Source of the DNA: Begonia masoniana
Taxonomy: Eukaryota; Streptophyta; Magnoliopsida; Cucurbitales; Begoniaceae
Reading direction: 5' to 3'
Length of the DNA: 64,000 bases
NCBI GenBank assembly: GCA_022432975.1
Contig: CM039504.1
Location: forward strand, 1,709,459 to 1,773,458
The translations under genes were made by a program, and so were the position numbers. Each line of letters begins with the position of its first letter. The first letter of the stretch is position 1. Below are positions 34,801 to 46,294 of this stretch, piece after piece. Under the pieces are notes generated by a model. The model had not been told where the DNA came from and searched no databases. It saw nothing but the letters and a program-made list of their open reading frames with translations.

Positions 34801-37624
34801 TATCTTACTTCAGCAGCACCGTTTAATTGACTATCGAAAAGATGATACAATTCTATAATGCAATCAGAAGCCTCATTTTAAAAATGGGAGGGATTCAAAT
34901 CAGCTTCAGTTTGGCAGCTCCATTTGCTGTTGATCTGTGATTTCAGCCCCATAATTTTAGTGAAGATATTGAAGTAGATATTTTATGGGTGTCAACAAAA
35001 TTATTTAAAAAAGGCAGCAACGAGTTTTTAAGGAGTCTGTTCAACCTTTTATTTGCATGTAACTTCAATCAAAGGCCAAAGGGTGTAGTCTAAATATTTA
35101 GATTACCTTTTCCAAATTGGCGATTTACAATTCTTGAAGTTTCAGTGATTAGCTTCACTGGAAACATTGTTTTCTTAATGTTTCAGGGTCGTGGTTATCA
35201 CGTTTTAATAGATGGGAAGAAAATATCGAATACGCCTTGGTTTAACATATCTTGTCAAGGGCTCCAGGTATGTGCTACACCTAGTGATTTCATTTTCTTT
35301 TCCGGATTTATGATTTTAAGATTTGGAGTTATTAGTTTAAATCTGTATTATGTTCTGAAAATCAATGTGATTGCTAATTTTGGCCATGATGTGTATGTCT
35401 TACTTCAACGTGGAATTCTTCTATTGTCTTTTTTTGTCACACATTTGAAGAAATGACTGATACTTCCTGTCACACGGTTAAATTCTTGCCCAAATTTTCA
35501 CCGAGTGATGGCGCCAAGTCCTTGACTAGGCCAGCCCCTCCCCTCAATAATGCGGAATATAAAAGAGACAAAGTGTTTACGGGAGAATCCTCCCAACCCT
35601 CCTTGATTTCCGAAAACAAGAACTAGGAAACAATTTTTCTCCAAGGCATACCACAATGCTCAAAACACTCAACCTTGAAGTTGATGTCTTTGGCTTGGTT
35701 GCTCATGGCCTATTTATACACAAATGGCCAAGGCCATGTACATGAATCCTCATAAGTGCAAGCACTAACATAAATAAGCACTAACATAAATGAGAGCACT
35801 AACATGAATGAGAGCACTAACATAAATGAAGTACTAACATAAATAAGCACTAACATAAATGACCTTTTGCCTTCTCGCGTGGGCCTGCCCCATCAGCTCA
35901 ACGCCAAATGTGGGCTGCGCCACTCCAAGTGATCCAGCCCGCATGCCTCAAGTGCCCACCAACACTTGGAATATTTTAGCACGCCTTGAGGAGTTTGCCA
36001 AGCTCCTCCTTCATCGGGCCCTTGGCCCGTGTCTTTATGCATCATGAGAAATGGGGCGTAACACTTCCTCAGACCCTGATGAGAAGGCTGTACCAGTAAA
36101 TTTTGAAACTATTGGAATTAGTCAGTTTTTCAGCAATGCTGTTGAGTACCATAAAGAAAACAATACATTGACTTAATCATTTAAAAGTTCTACTCCATCA
36201 TGCAATGCGGATGAATTCCTCAATTTGCATTTTCACTGTGGATACTGTCAGAGTTTTTAGTTTATGCCTAAAACAGATTTATGCGATACTGCCATTGATA
36301 TCAAGCTCATTCGCGTATATGCATCGTTATAAATATATTCCATTTTTCTTAATCTAATTGAAAACCATTAAACTTTTGCAGCCTCTAATTGGATTTACCG
36401 ACAGCTCAGTTTCAGATTCTATCAACTCTCGGATTGAGTGAGTTAGTATTTCACATATTATATGTTGCGATTTTATTGTGTCCCTGGGTTCTATACAGTC
36501 GAACTTGAATGGTTGTACACAAGATTAATGCTATTTTTCTACTTCTTAATGATGTACATCTTATTTTCAATTTAAACATGTAAAGTAATACTATGAATAC
36601 TATATGATAGTTTTCTTTTATTTTCCAAAAAACTTTTCTATAATTTGCATCACTACCTGAGTTTGGTAGATTTGTCGAAGATGGCTATAGCGGAGGAGCA
36701 TGCATCACGTTTGATGGAACCGTTACAGACAACTCATTTGTCAAAATAAAGCTTTTTCATGGAGAGATTTTTCTGGATGATTCTCCTCTCCACTTTATGT
36801 ACTTTGTAAGCTATCTCCTTTCTTTGTTACTTGAAGCTGTAGACATACCTTTCTTTACATCTAATTGAAACATTAAATTCCCAATTATGCAGGTTAAATT
36901 AGGAGGAAATTCTCTACTAGGCCTTTCACTTGAGTTTTCTTCAACAACATATGGAAGAAAGTCCATCCTTCTCGCTCCTACGAAGACAGATGCATTCTGC
37001 AGTGATGTTGATGATGTCATTGAAACCAGACGACTTGAAAAGCCAAAAGCTTCCCAAGAATGGATCGTAGAAGAAGGCGGTATCCTAATGGCTGGATATA
37101 AGTTGACAGATATATATGCAGTTTGTTATAGGTCGATTCCCGAGACTAATGAGCTGATACAAGATTTCCAATTGGATTCTGAGCTTACTGCCAAATATTA
37201 TGCAGTTCTTGGTAAAATTATATTAAAATCTTCGGCAAAGAAGTTGGGTTTTCCACTTCATACTTCTTGGTTGGTTGAGTCTCAGTATATCAGCTGGACT
37301 TCAGGTTTGGAAGGATCAAAAAGACTCAATCTTAAGATCACTTGGATTTTGAGAGATGATATCGGTTTAGCATTCCCAAGCTACAATATTTATGTTCAGA
37401 AACTGGCAAAGCAGGCGGATGGGAATTTGAATCGGATGGCCGAAGAAGTACAAGAGTATCTTGGCGTGGCTAATGTTGAAGCGTTTTACATTTCCGACCT
37501 TGAAATTCCTCCCAACACTTCAAATCTCAAGTTCACAATCCAAGTCTGTGGTGCGGATGGTAGCAGCCAGAAACTGGATGAATCTCCATTCCTCTTGTTA
37601 GATGCTGAAGGTCAGCAACCTTAA
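31824..37624 (+). CDS. ENGASE85: endo-beta-N-acetylglucosaminidase, GH85 (ENGase)
   Basis: Cytosolic ENGase cleaves the chitobiose core of N-glycans, leaving one GlcNAc. Eleven exons: 31824-32217, 33109-33246, 33554-33663, 33766-33877, 33961-34068, 34270-34382, 34657-34738, 35187-35267, 36382-36437, 36670-36805 and 36893-37624. Conserved blocks are PISYPLKTLEEL, LVCHDMAGGYVDDKW, WHWSLIDVFVYFSHSLVT, CWTNTAHRHGV, FGRNTFGGGQW and FAPGWVYETDQP. GWL|INMEV carries the GH85 catalytic Asn-x-Glu pair (about N179/E181). The intron after exon 7 uses a GC donor (CAG|GCAGGT). Intron 8 contains a solo LTR. The plausible ATG (31824, MSEPSSGPE) is in a different frame from the conserved part of exon 1, which has no ATG of its own. 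One surplus base at about 31850-31860 would explain this; the corrected product is about 686 residues. An in-frame upstream ATG at 31713 could add 37 residues. Confidence 0.9.
35468..36063 (-). mobile_element. solo LTR in ENGase intron 8
   Basis: 596-bp LTR beginning TGTCACACGG and ending GCGTAACA on the plus strand. It is flanked by a perfect 5-bp target-site duplication, CTTCC (35463-35467 and 36064-36068). It is nearly identical, apart from small indels, to the 3' LTR of the gypsy element at 57168-57777. It sits in the same orientation as that element, antisense to ENGase. Recombination between two LTRs would explain the missing interior. A run of GCACTAACATAAAT-like units lies at about 35757-35862. 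A 62-codon open frame inside it is fortuitous. Confidence 0.92.
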
Positions 37625-39751
37625 AGTAAGCTATTGTTGTATTTCTTCTGAGAAAATAACACGATGAAACATCCAATAAAACACGATTATTTATATTATC
37701 AATCGATCGCATGCTGGTGAATCTGTGTTAATGTTACTTTTTTCTCCAATAATCTGCACATTATTATCTGTTAATTCTTAAATCCTGTCTGTAAATTGCA
37801 TACTCTCACCCAGAAACATTACTGTGTGTGAAATCACTTGAAGAAAATGTACTTATCATTAGGAAATCTGCCGGTTGGGAAAGACAAAATATAGGAATCC
37901 CAAATATAGAACTTTTAGTTTGATAGTTGACTAAAGTAGTGTTTTTCTCATTTTCAAGAAATGGATTATGAAATACTCTGCAACTATGAAAAGTTTTTCA
38001 AGCTATATCAAGTTGGAATCTTTTAGCACGTAGACGAATCAAGAAAGATATAGAACAGAGCGTCCATACCTTTTAAATTAATTCTAGACTAGTTGACAAA
38101 TAGAAGATCTCTCCACTTATTTTAGAAACAAGAACAGGATTTAAGGGTTGCATAAAAATAATATCATGCCGATTAGAAAGCGAGGAATGGTCTCAAATAC
38201 TATTCGAAGTCATGCAGTCTGTTGAAATTCAGAGGGTTTTGTTTTCTTCTGCTATGAAAGTCAAACCCTGTTGAGTTTGGGCTATTTTTAATACAGAACT
38301 AGGAATTAATCACTTGGGGAGTTTGATGACTTAAAAAAGAAGAAGAAATAGAAAGAAGTGAAGATACTGAAGGGATGAATGGAGGGTTGTTGGGATTATA
38401 AATTGTACTAAAAACAAAACCAGTCCACGGTTTTGGACTCTGATTCTCCTCGAGCCCTCAAAAGAAGGGCGCCCTTCCTTCTCCACTATCTCTTCCTTTG
38501 TCCCCATTAGGGGGCAAGAATTGAAGTTTAATGATATAAGAAGATCTTTTTGTCCTCTTTAGCCCATCAAACCTGATTGTGACTCTTCCTGAACTTACTC
38601 TATTAACCAACTTAAAGAGTTTCATGCACCAAACCACAATTTGTCCTAGCATCTGTCAGAAAATAACCACCAAGAAACCCTCGAGCAATTGCCCAAAACA
38701 AATCTTGCATTTGTGATTTTCTGTCAGCAGCCTGTTTTTTTGGGTAAATTAGAAACAAGTAAAGAAATGAACTTTAACTGGGAACTGGTGAGTGAGTAAA
38801 CAGTAAACTTTCATTCAACGGGAACCTAGAGAATTCACACTGAAATCAAAATTTCTAGTCACTTCACTTGTCAGCAATCTCTTTCTTTGTAGCTCTCAAT
38901 TCAACCTCTTTCTCTATTGTTTTTCGCCTAGCTGTAAATAGTTTGTTTGTGTTGATACAATTTGATTATGCACAAAAGATTGGTAGAATTTTGAAGTGTT
39001 GCGCAGTGACAGATTATTTCATAGACGTAAAGCTAGAAAACAGCTACAAAGTGAGCTACACTCAAAAAGGCAGATTTGATGGGGATAGAAGAAGAAAAAG
39101 CTTCTAATGTTTGTCTGTCAACGGCTTTCCACATTACATAAAAAAGGGTAAATGAGGAATCTTCTTAATGCAGTTGATGGGTTTTGTTTAAATAATACTC
39201 GTTTTGATTCGACGCATAATTGCAGAGAAGAGATGAACTTAGAAAATAAAGACTCCCGTTTGTCTTTACTTGTGTACTAACCATGAACTTTGATCAGCTC
39301 TGCACGTGAAGAAAAGAAGTTTTAAGACGTGACTCCCATTTGTGCTTTTATTGGAATGCTGGTGTGATTTTCATGTTGTTTATCCAATAATTGCTTGCTT
39401 GTTTGAAACTTCTTCCTAGAAAATCAAGTTAATTTTCATTGAAATCTTATAAAACAAAGCCACCAAGAATTGTTTATAGGGAAGATAAATGAAGTTTTCT
39501 TCAGCAGTATGAATTTCCTGTCATAGATTATTTTTGTTTATTATATTAGATAAGGCCCACCGACAGTGATTAGAATTAATGGAGAGATATGTTAAAGTTA
39601 GACAGAGAAAATTCTAGATCAAAACTATGGTTCTGTCTCACATGCTAACCTAAAGTTGACCCCCATCAACTTTACCCTTGTTTTAATGCTTCTTCATAAT
39701 TATATAATCATCATCTGATTAGAGAACTTTTTTTTTCTGCTACTAAAAGTT

Positions 39752-39806
<55 letters not shown>

Positions 39807-39882
39807 TTATAATCCTTGTGGAAAGATGAGTCTGATATCAGTTATTAGACAGAAAATGAAGAAAAAGCCTTGTATTGATTAA
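37625..39882. other. intergenic between ENGase and LBD12
   Basis: About 2.2 kb between convergent gene ends. It holds 3' regions of both genes and a long CT microsatellite (separate entry). No conserved coding frame seen on either strand. Confidence 0.6.
39757..39803. repeat. (CT)n microsatellite
   Basis: About 22 uninterrupted CT dinucleotides, 80 bp downstream of the LBD12 stop codon. Confidence 0.95.
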
Positions 39883-40554
39883 CTAAGAAACCATGTCGTG
39901 GCTGAAAAGGCTCTCCCTTTTGAGAGAGTCGTGGATTACATTAGTGGAGGAAGCAAAATTGAGGTACTGGGGGAGATTATTGGGGAGAAAATTATAAGAC
40001 TTGTCATCTGGGTTTAATGGCGACGTATTTGGCAACACAGCCATTGGCTCATGTTGCATTTGGATGCATAGAATCTCCGCCTGAGCCACGGCAAGTTCCA
40101 TTTGAAGCTGAGAAACCTGGCTTTGAAGATAAGATATAGCTCCTACGCACCCATAGACTGGGTCTCTCATTCTTGCATTAGCTTCATAAACCAGACTGCT
40201 CACTGCATCTGCTCGCTGATGAATTGGAAGCTCCTGATAAACCATGAAAAAAATAAAAATAAAAACACCGACTATGTTGTCGAAGTTCGATTTATCTAGT
40301 TGTTTTCCTGTCTTTTGTCAGTCGGAAGAAAAAGGATGGTTTCTTTTTCTGTTAAGCAAAAAAGAACTCAAAAAAGACGAGACTGGGAATAGGAAAACCT
40401 GCAACATTTTGCTGATGTTGCTGGCTCCGAAAACCTTGTGAACAATGGCAAACTTATGAGGATCATCAGAAGGAAAATAAGGGGCGAAGATGCATTCCTT
40501 TGCACATCGTCTTCTCAAAAGCTTGCAGGAGGCACACGGTGAATTTCCACCCAT
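39883..40554 (-). CDS. LBD12: LOB-domain transcription factor, LBD12-like
   Basis: Plant-specific LATERAL ORGAN BOUNDARIES domain DNA-binding protein, class I, nuclear. Two exons: 40399-40554 and 39883-40233, joined by a 165-bp GT-AG intron in phase 0 at the position usual for LBD genes (KMLQ|ELP). The product is 168 residues. The C-block CX2CX6CX3C uses C7, C10, C17 and C21 (CASCKLLRRRCAKEC). The GAS block contains FAIVHKVFGASN and DPVYGCVGAI. The Leu-zipper-like segment is SQLQMELAVAQAEILCIQMQ. The core strongly resembles Arabidopsis LBD12, including the QAEILCIQMQ end. The remaining 55 residues are variable and end HDMVS. The ATG at 40554 (MGGNSP) matches the family's start. Confidence 0.93.
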
Positions 40555-43500
40555 TTTCGAAGATTTCAAGAAAGAAAGGAAGAAAAATGGAGGAATCGGA
40601 TTTATCAGTAGCTGGAAAAAACCCAAGCTTTTCAGTGTTTGGACTTGAAGGAATTAGGTTGGAGGGTCTATTATTTATAATACCTGCGAACGTGGGGTGG
40701 GGTGCCTCTGTGTGTGTGTAGAACAATCATTAATTTAATTAGTGATAATTATTATTAAATTTGGTCTAATTAGAAGGTGGAGCTGGGCCAGTGCTCGATC
40801 AGAGGGGGATCTCAGAAGCATCTTCGCGTTACCAATCCAGTCAGATGTGATTGAATAGTATGTAGATCAAACCCATTACTAAGCAACATGTGTCAGTGCT
40901 GATTAGTCTCACCACTAATTTAAACACTTTCTACTCACTCTTAATTGTTCATCAACTAGTTTTTGGAGAAAAAGAAGAAGGCCTTCACTTTCTAGTTTCT
41001 CTTTTTATATTGAAACGTGCGATGGGTTATAAAAATTTCTGACTTTTTTCTTCAAAAGTTTTATATTGTTTGATTTTATCCAAGTTTTATACAGTTTTTT
41101 TGGTTTTTTCACTTCTGAAAACAGTTTTCTATGCTTGAAATTTATAATAAATAGCTTAAAAAATCAGCAAGAACTATCAAGATTATGGGTAGTATATGCT
41201 AAGAGTGTATTAAACCCTGCAAAACTTTGAAAATTTCACGAATTGCATTGCCATTGTTTCATGCCTCTCTCTTTAATAAAATTGAATAAAGCTTGAAGTT
41301 TGTCATTTTCTATATGTAAACCCCAGACTGCAACATAGAGCATGCTATTTGATTTCCAGCATAAAAAAGGGAGGTCTCCAGATTGACCCTTTGTTCAATT
41401 AAATAAGAGATAAAACTTTATTGGAAATGTAGAATTTAGGGCTAGCCATTAGTTTTTATGACCTAATATTAAGCTATTAAAGAAGCTCTTAAAGTAGGCA
41501 GTTTGCTATATTGATAGCTAACGAGTATGATATTTGTGGGTAATCTCTTAAATGGAATCATACAGATAAACGCAGAAATTAGGGTTGCTCTCTTCGAGTA
41601 GGTTTCTCGAGAGGGACGTGTAGTTGAGCAAAACCTAGCAGTTATGGTTGACCGCCGAACCCTTAATCCTTATATTGGGTCGGCAACTCTCTAAACTCTA
41701 TGCTATCCACGTTCTCTTTCTCTCTCTAACAGTCACTGTCTGGAACTGTGCGAAGGGGTTGATACGAAAGAAAACATTTGTTAATATTGTCCAGAAACCC
41801 TAAGCGGAGAGACGACCATTAGAGAGAGACTCAACGTGAATGTTTTTCTTATAGACCCACAAACATTCACGTGAAATCAGTCTCCCCAAACGATTACTCT
41901 TCTTTAAGACGACCCATTATTTAACTCGACCAGCTTTCACTTCCCTATACCTGAATTTAATTTTTCACGGACATTTACATACATGCACACATTATATTAT
42001 ATATTATAGCTATATCTGTATGTATGCCATCATTTTGTAACGGGCAGTTCGTGTATGTTTGACTTACAGTCTTCTCAAAGAGGAAAACAACAACCCAGAA
42101 TTGTTTTCTGATTTCCAAGAAGACTACTGGTTTGTAGGTTTTCTTTTTTTAAATAGCTGATACTTTCTACTTGTAAATGACAGATTTTTCTTAATTAAAT
42201 ATCATGGACGATCTCAGAATTATTGTACTGCAAATTTTTCTACCACCCTTTGGCATGGATGATTCCACATCACATGGCGTGCACAAGTTTATTGAACACT
42301 GCTTGATGATTCATAATATTAGAAAACCTAAAAACACACAACCCACCATCAATTTAATGAGATCCTGACATGATCAAGTTGATTGTGAGTGATATTAGTA
42401 TTAAAAATGAAACCCATTTCGAGGGAGAGATTAATTATATAAATTGAAATTCGTATGACTTTGTAGAACCCTATGTCATATGCATTTATTACGCATCACA
42501 TGATTCCAAGCTTTTATTTTTTTCTGCAAATTAAAACATGGCTTTTCTGTTCTCTTTCAGCGTTCACGTTTGTCTCTTCGGTGAGAATTAAGAATATATA
42601 TATAATAAGGGGTGGTTTCGAGTGGAAGAAGGAAGACTTTTGTTTGGCACTCCTTCTCCTCTCTTGATGAAAATCACAAACCCTAGCTCCTATGCATCAA
42701 TTCTGCAGAACAGTGGTGCACATGAGAACTAAAGCTCATGGTGAAAAATGGGAATTTTTATTATTTCTAAATCGTTTCATAGCAGATAAAGGAGGGAGAG
42801 GTTAATTAACGAGAAGATGATGGTAAAAGATGAAGACAGAGAAGCATATAGGGTTTATGCAGATAAACAAAAGATTGGATTGAGTGTCACAATTAATGAT
42901 GGCTTTGCCATCACATTGTACGTGTTTAAAGACCCTATAAGCTCTAGAAAGAAGAAAACATATTAATTACGAAGAAAAAAAATGGAGGAAGAACCATGCT
43001 GTTTCTGTTTGGTTTCTGTGAAGAACATGTTTTGAAGTTTTGAAGAGAATAGATTATGGGGGAAAAACAGACATCTTCTCCACTTTAGAAGCAAAAATAC
43101 GAGCCCTCCAATGCCAACATTAAATGTGCATCGTGGTTGTCAAGATTCATTTTCGAGATGCTTGGTTTTCTGTCATGATAATGCTCTTCATATTGATCTT
43201 AATTTATTTTGAGCTTTTTTATTTGTTCCAGTTAATCTCTCTCCCTAATGTTTCTCAATCTTCAATTCTATTATTTACAGAAATGTTTTTCCAGATCACG
43301 GGTGCCCTGTCAGATAAACAAAAATTCATAATCTCTCTCTCTCTGGGAGAATGGCCCACTCCTCAACTTCATTACTTGTAAGCTGTACTGATCCGGAGAA
43401 AATGGACTGAACCGAAGCCATTCAAAACTTCTTCAGGCCCAAGAAACTTAAGGAAGAAGATGGGTCTCTGACCAAATGTCCCAATGAGAAGATGTCGACA

Positions 43501-43813
43501 GAAGGATCCAGTAACGATGACTGTAACTATCGTCTGAATTTTAAATCCTTAGTTTGGAGATGTGGCGTTGGAGTTCTGGACGCAGGTACGCCACGCTTCC
43601 ATGTCCATAATCTCAAATCCAGCATTACCGCGTGTAATCGAATCTAATGTTTCGCGTCTATCTTTTCCTTCCTTCATACTCTCTTTCTTCCATTTGCATT
43701 TCATCTTCCGACAGAAAGATTCAATCTTCGTGAAAGCTCTAGATTTTCTCCGTTCATACTCTGTTTTTTGTTTCTCTTTTGTTCCGTTTGTCCCTGTTTG
43801 GGTTTTCAATCAT
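40555..43813. other. long intergenic region between LBD12 and ferritin (divergent)
   Basis: About 3.3 kb between divergent genes, so it holds both promoters. I find no conserved open frame. Small features are an imperfect hairpin at 41825-41885 and a TA-rich stretch near 41990-42030. Open frames at 42473-42667 and 43124-43381 have no family similarity. Confidence 0.55.
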
Positions 43814-45376
43814 ATGATTCTCTGGGCAGCTCCATCTCTTTCTCACGTGGGTGACAATCTGGGTCCTCTGGTTTCATCTCCTTCGCAAATAGCTACCTCC
43901 TTTTATTCGTTTTCCCCACTAAATGGATCACCTGTTTCATCGTCCTCAATTTTCGACTTTCCCCTGTTAAAAACAGAATAGGTTCAGTAGTCTGTGCGGC
44001 AAGTAACGCCAATAATCGCCCTCTTACTGGTGTTCTTTTCGAGCCATTTGAGGAGGTCAAGAAGGAGCTTGACCTCGTTCCTACCGTCCCCCAACTCTCA
44101 ATTGCTCGCCATAAGTATTCTGAAGAGTGTGAAGCCGCTGTCAACGAACAGATTAAGTAGGTTCCTAATTTGCCTTCATTTTATTCACTTAAAATTTTGC
44201 AATCATTTGTCTTCTTGAATATTGATCTGCACTGTGAAATAATGCATCTTGACTATTGAAAGTACTGAATGAAAGTGCTTTGTGTTGTTGGTTGGGAAGA
44301 GTCTGATTGTATTTTGGAATACTAGTGTGGAGTACAATGTCTCATACGCATACCATGCCATGTTTGCATACTTTGATAGAGACAACGTTGCTCTCAAAGG
44401 TCTTGCTAAGTAAGTTCTGAAAGTTTCCAATTTGACATTCTCTAGCTATGCCTTCTTCTGGTTAAAATTATGCAAACCGTATAACTGTGAAGGTTATTTA
44501 AAGAATCAAGTGGTGAAGAGAGGAACCATGCTGAAAAATTGATGAAATACCAGGTGATTTGGAGATTTAATGATCATCCGCCTCTTTTTCCTTTTGGGTT
44601 GATACCTTAGCATTTAGAGATCTTTCATTTTACTCTGTCGGGAAACTTACAGAACAAACGCGGTGGGAAAGTGAAACTGCAGTCCATAGTGATGCCCCTG
44701 TCTGAGTTTGATCATCCTGAAAAGGAGATGCATTATACGGTTTGTTTAATGTCTCCTTCTATTTGCATTATACGAGTGGAAGCAACTGAGTGTTATTTCA
44801 TTTGAATCCAGCGATGGAACTTGCATTGTCTCTCGAGAAGCTGACGAACGATAGATTGCTTAACTTACACGCGGTAAATCTTAGTTTTCTTTTTGTTACA
44901 TACAATATCTATATGCTTTTTGTTGGAAGTGCTGGGCTGGTCTTGTTTTAAGACACAACTTCTTTATCATGTTTTATTAACATTATTTTCGAGCACTAGG
45001 TGGCTGATCGGAACGGAGATGTTCAGCTCTGTGAATTTGTCGAAAGCGAGTTCTTAACTATGCAGGTAAACAAGAGTTTGTTTCGTCGATGCCGACGAGC
45101 CCTCTAGATCGTGGCTTCTGACTTGACTTCACAAATCGTTAACATTGCAGGTGGAATCCATCAAGAAGATCTCAGAGTATGTTGCTCAGCTAAGGAGAGT
45201 GGGCAAAGGACATGGTAAGAACCAAAATATCTTTGTTGTTTCTTTCTTCTACATTCGACAATGGAAACTTAAAAGCTTCAAAAATGGCAGAGAATTAGAA
45301 CTGTTTGTGGTGTGTTGAATTTGCAGGAGTCTGGCACTTTGATCAGATGCTGTTCCATGAGGAGGCAGCTGTTTAA
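43814..45376 (+). CDS. FER: plastid ferritin, with two single-base deletions
   Basis: Iron-storage ferritin, made with a transit peptide and assembled as a 24-mer in plastids. Eight exons, the usual plant number: 43814-44156, 44326-44409, 44493-44553, 44653-44739, 44812-44873, 45000-45065, 45151-45214 and 45327-45376. Conserved blocks are [19 protein letters not shown] (plant extension), [37 protein letters not shown] and [12 protein letters not shown]. The C-terminus reads [21 protein letters not shown]. The literal frame breaks twice. In exon 1 a T4 run (43950-43953) needs one more T to connect the transit peptide ([10 protein letters not shown]) to [14 protein letters not shown]. In exon 4 the GG at 44724-44725 needs one more G so that PEKGDALYA continues. 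With both, the product would be 272 residues. All splice sites are intact, so sequencing error is as plausible as pseudogenisation. Confidence 0.9.
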
Positions 45377-46294
45377 GGTACTACAGCAACCAATTTCTGA
45401 GGGGCTGCAGTTACTTTTGGAGCATGTTTTTATGACTCAGAATCATATGCAGTTTTAGTTGGCTTACCTTTGCTTTTACGATGAAAATAAACAACTCTTT
45501 TGAAAATGTTGTCTGAGGTTGTCCGATTGTACCACAAACCACTTACCAATCGAAGGAGTTACATTTCATCTCATAATCAACTTACAAGTTCACCCAAACA
45601 GGACAAGATAGCTCTTGTGGTGATCTTAACGTAAATGTCCCTCGATCTTCCACAAACCACTTACCAATCGAAGGAGTTACATTTCATCTCATAATCAACT
45701 TACAAGTTCACCCAAAACAGGACAAGATAGCTCTTGTGGTGAAATAACAATACAAACTATGATTTAATAACTAAAAAAAACAAATTTTTGAAATTATGTC
45801 ACCCGAATAACCCATTATATGTTACACGTGAGAATTTGGATGACACCTATACTATTGAAAATCAAATGCTAGTAATCGAAAAATGATAATAAATGTCGAA
45901 AAATACGATCACTGAGATTTACGTAAACAACTTTTTTAGATAAAATTATGCACATACGAGAAATTCACTAATAAAAAATTAAAGTACAATGAATTTGCGA
46001 CTCAAACATTAATATGTAGAGAAAACATAAAATCTTAATATTGATATACGGTTCGACCCGATTCAACTAGAATTCGGGTAATTCGGGCCGCAACAATTAT
46101 TAATATTTTATTAGAATTATGTCTCACTTAAACAAGGTTCTAAAAACTAAATTAAAAAAATTATTTTAATATTGTTATTTTCATATTCTATTAACGGCAG
46201 AGTGCCATGTGTCTTGGTCCGATTGCTTGCGAGAGTTGTGTGCCTCTTTTTCAGTTCATTAAAGTTTGGAGTTTCGCCCAGGCTCAGAGAAACA
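45377..46294. other. intergenic between ferritin and MINPP1
   Basis: Contains the ferritin 3' region, a 118-bp tandem duplication (separate entry) and about 500 bp of AT-rich sequence before the MINPP1 leader. No conserved frame seen. Confidence 0.6.
45532..45743 (+). repeat. 118-bp direct tandem duplication
   Basis: A segment beginning CCACAAACCACTTACCAATC and ending GCTCTTGTGGTGA occurs at 45532-45623 and again at 45650-45743, with a 118-bp period. The copies appear identical except for one extra A in an AAAC/AAAAC run. It lies about 150 bp downstream of the ferritin stop codon. Confidence 0.95.

Noticed and set aside
35859..36047. 62-codon open frame within ENGase intron 8
   Set aside because: Lies inside the solo LTR; the same LTR at 57 kb has a differing frame.
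46040..46110. GGTTCGA word suggesting a tRNA T-arm
   Set aside because: No acceptor stem, anticodon arm or CCA-side pairing could be found around it.
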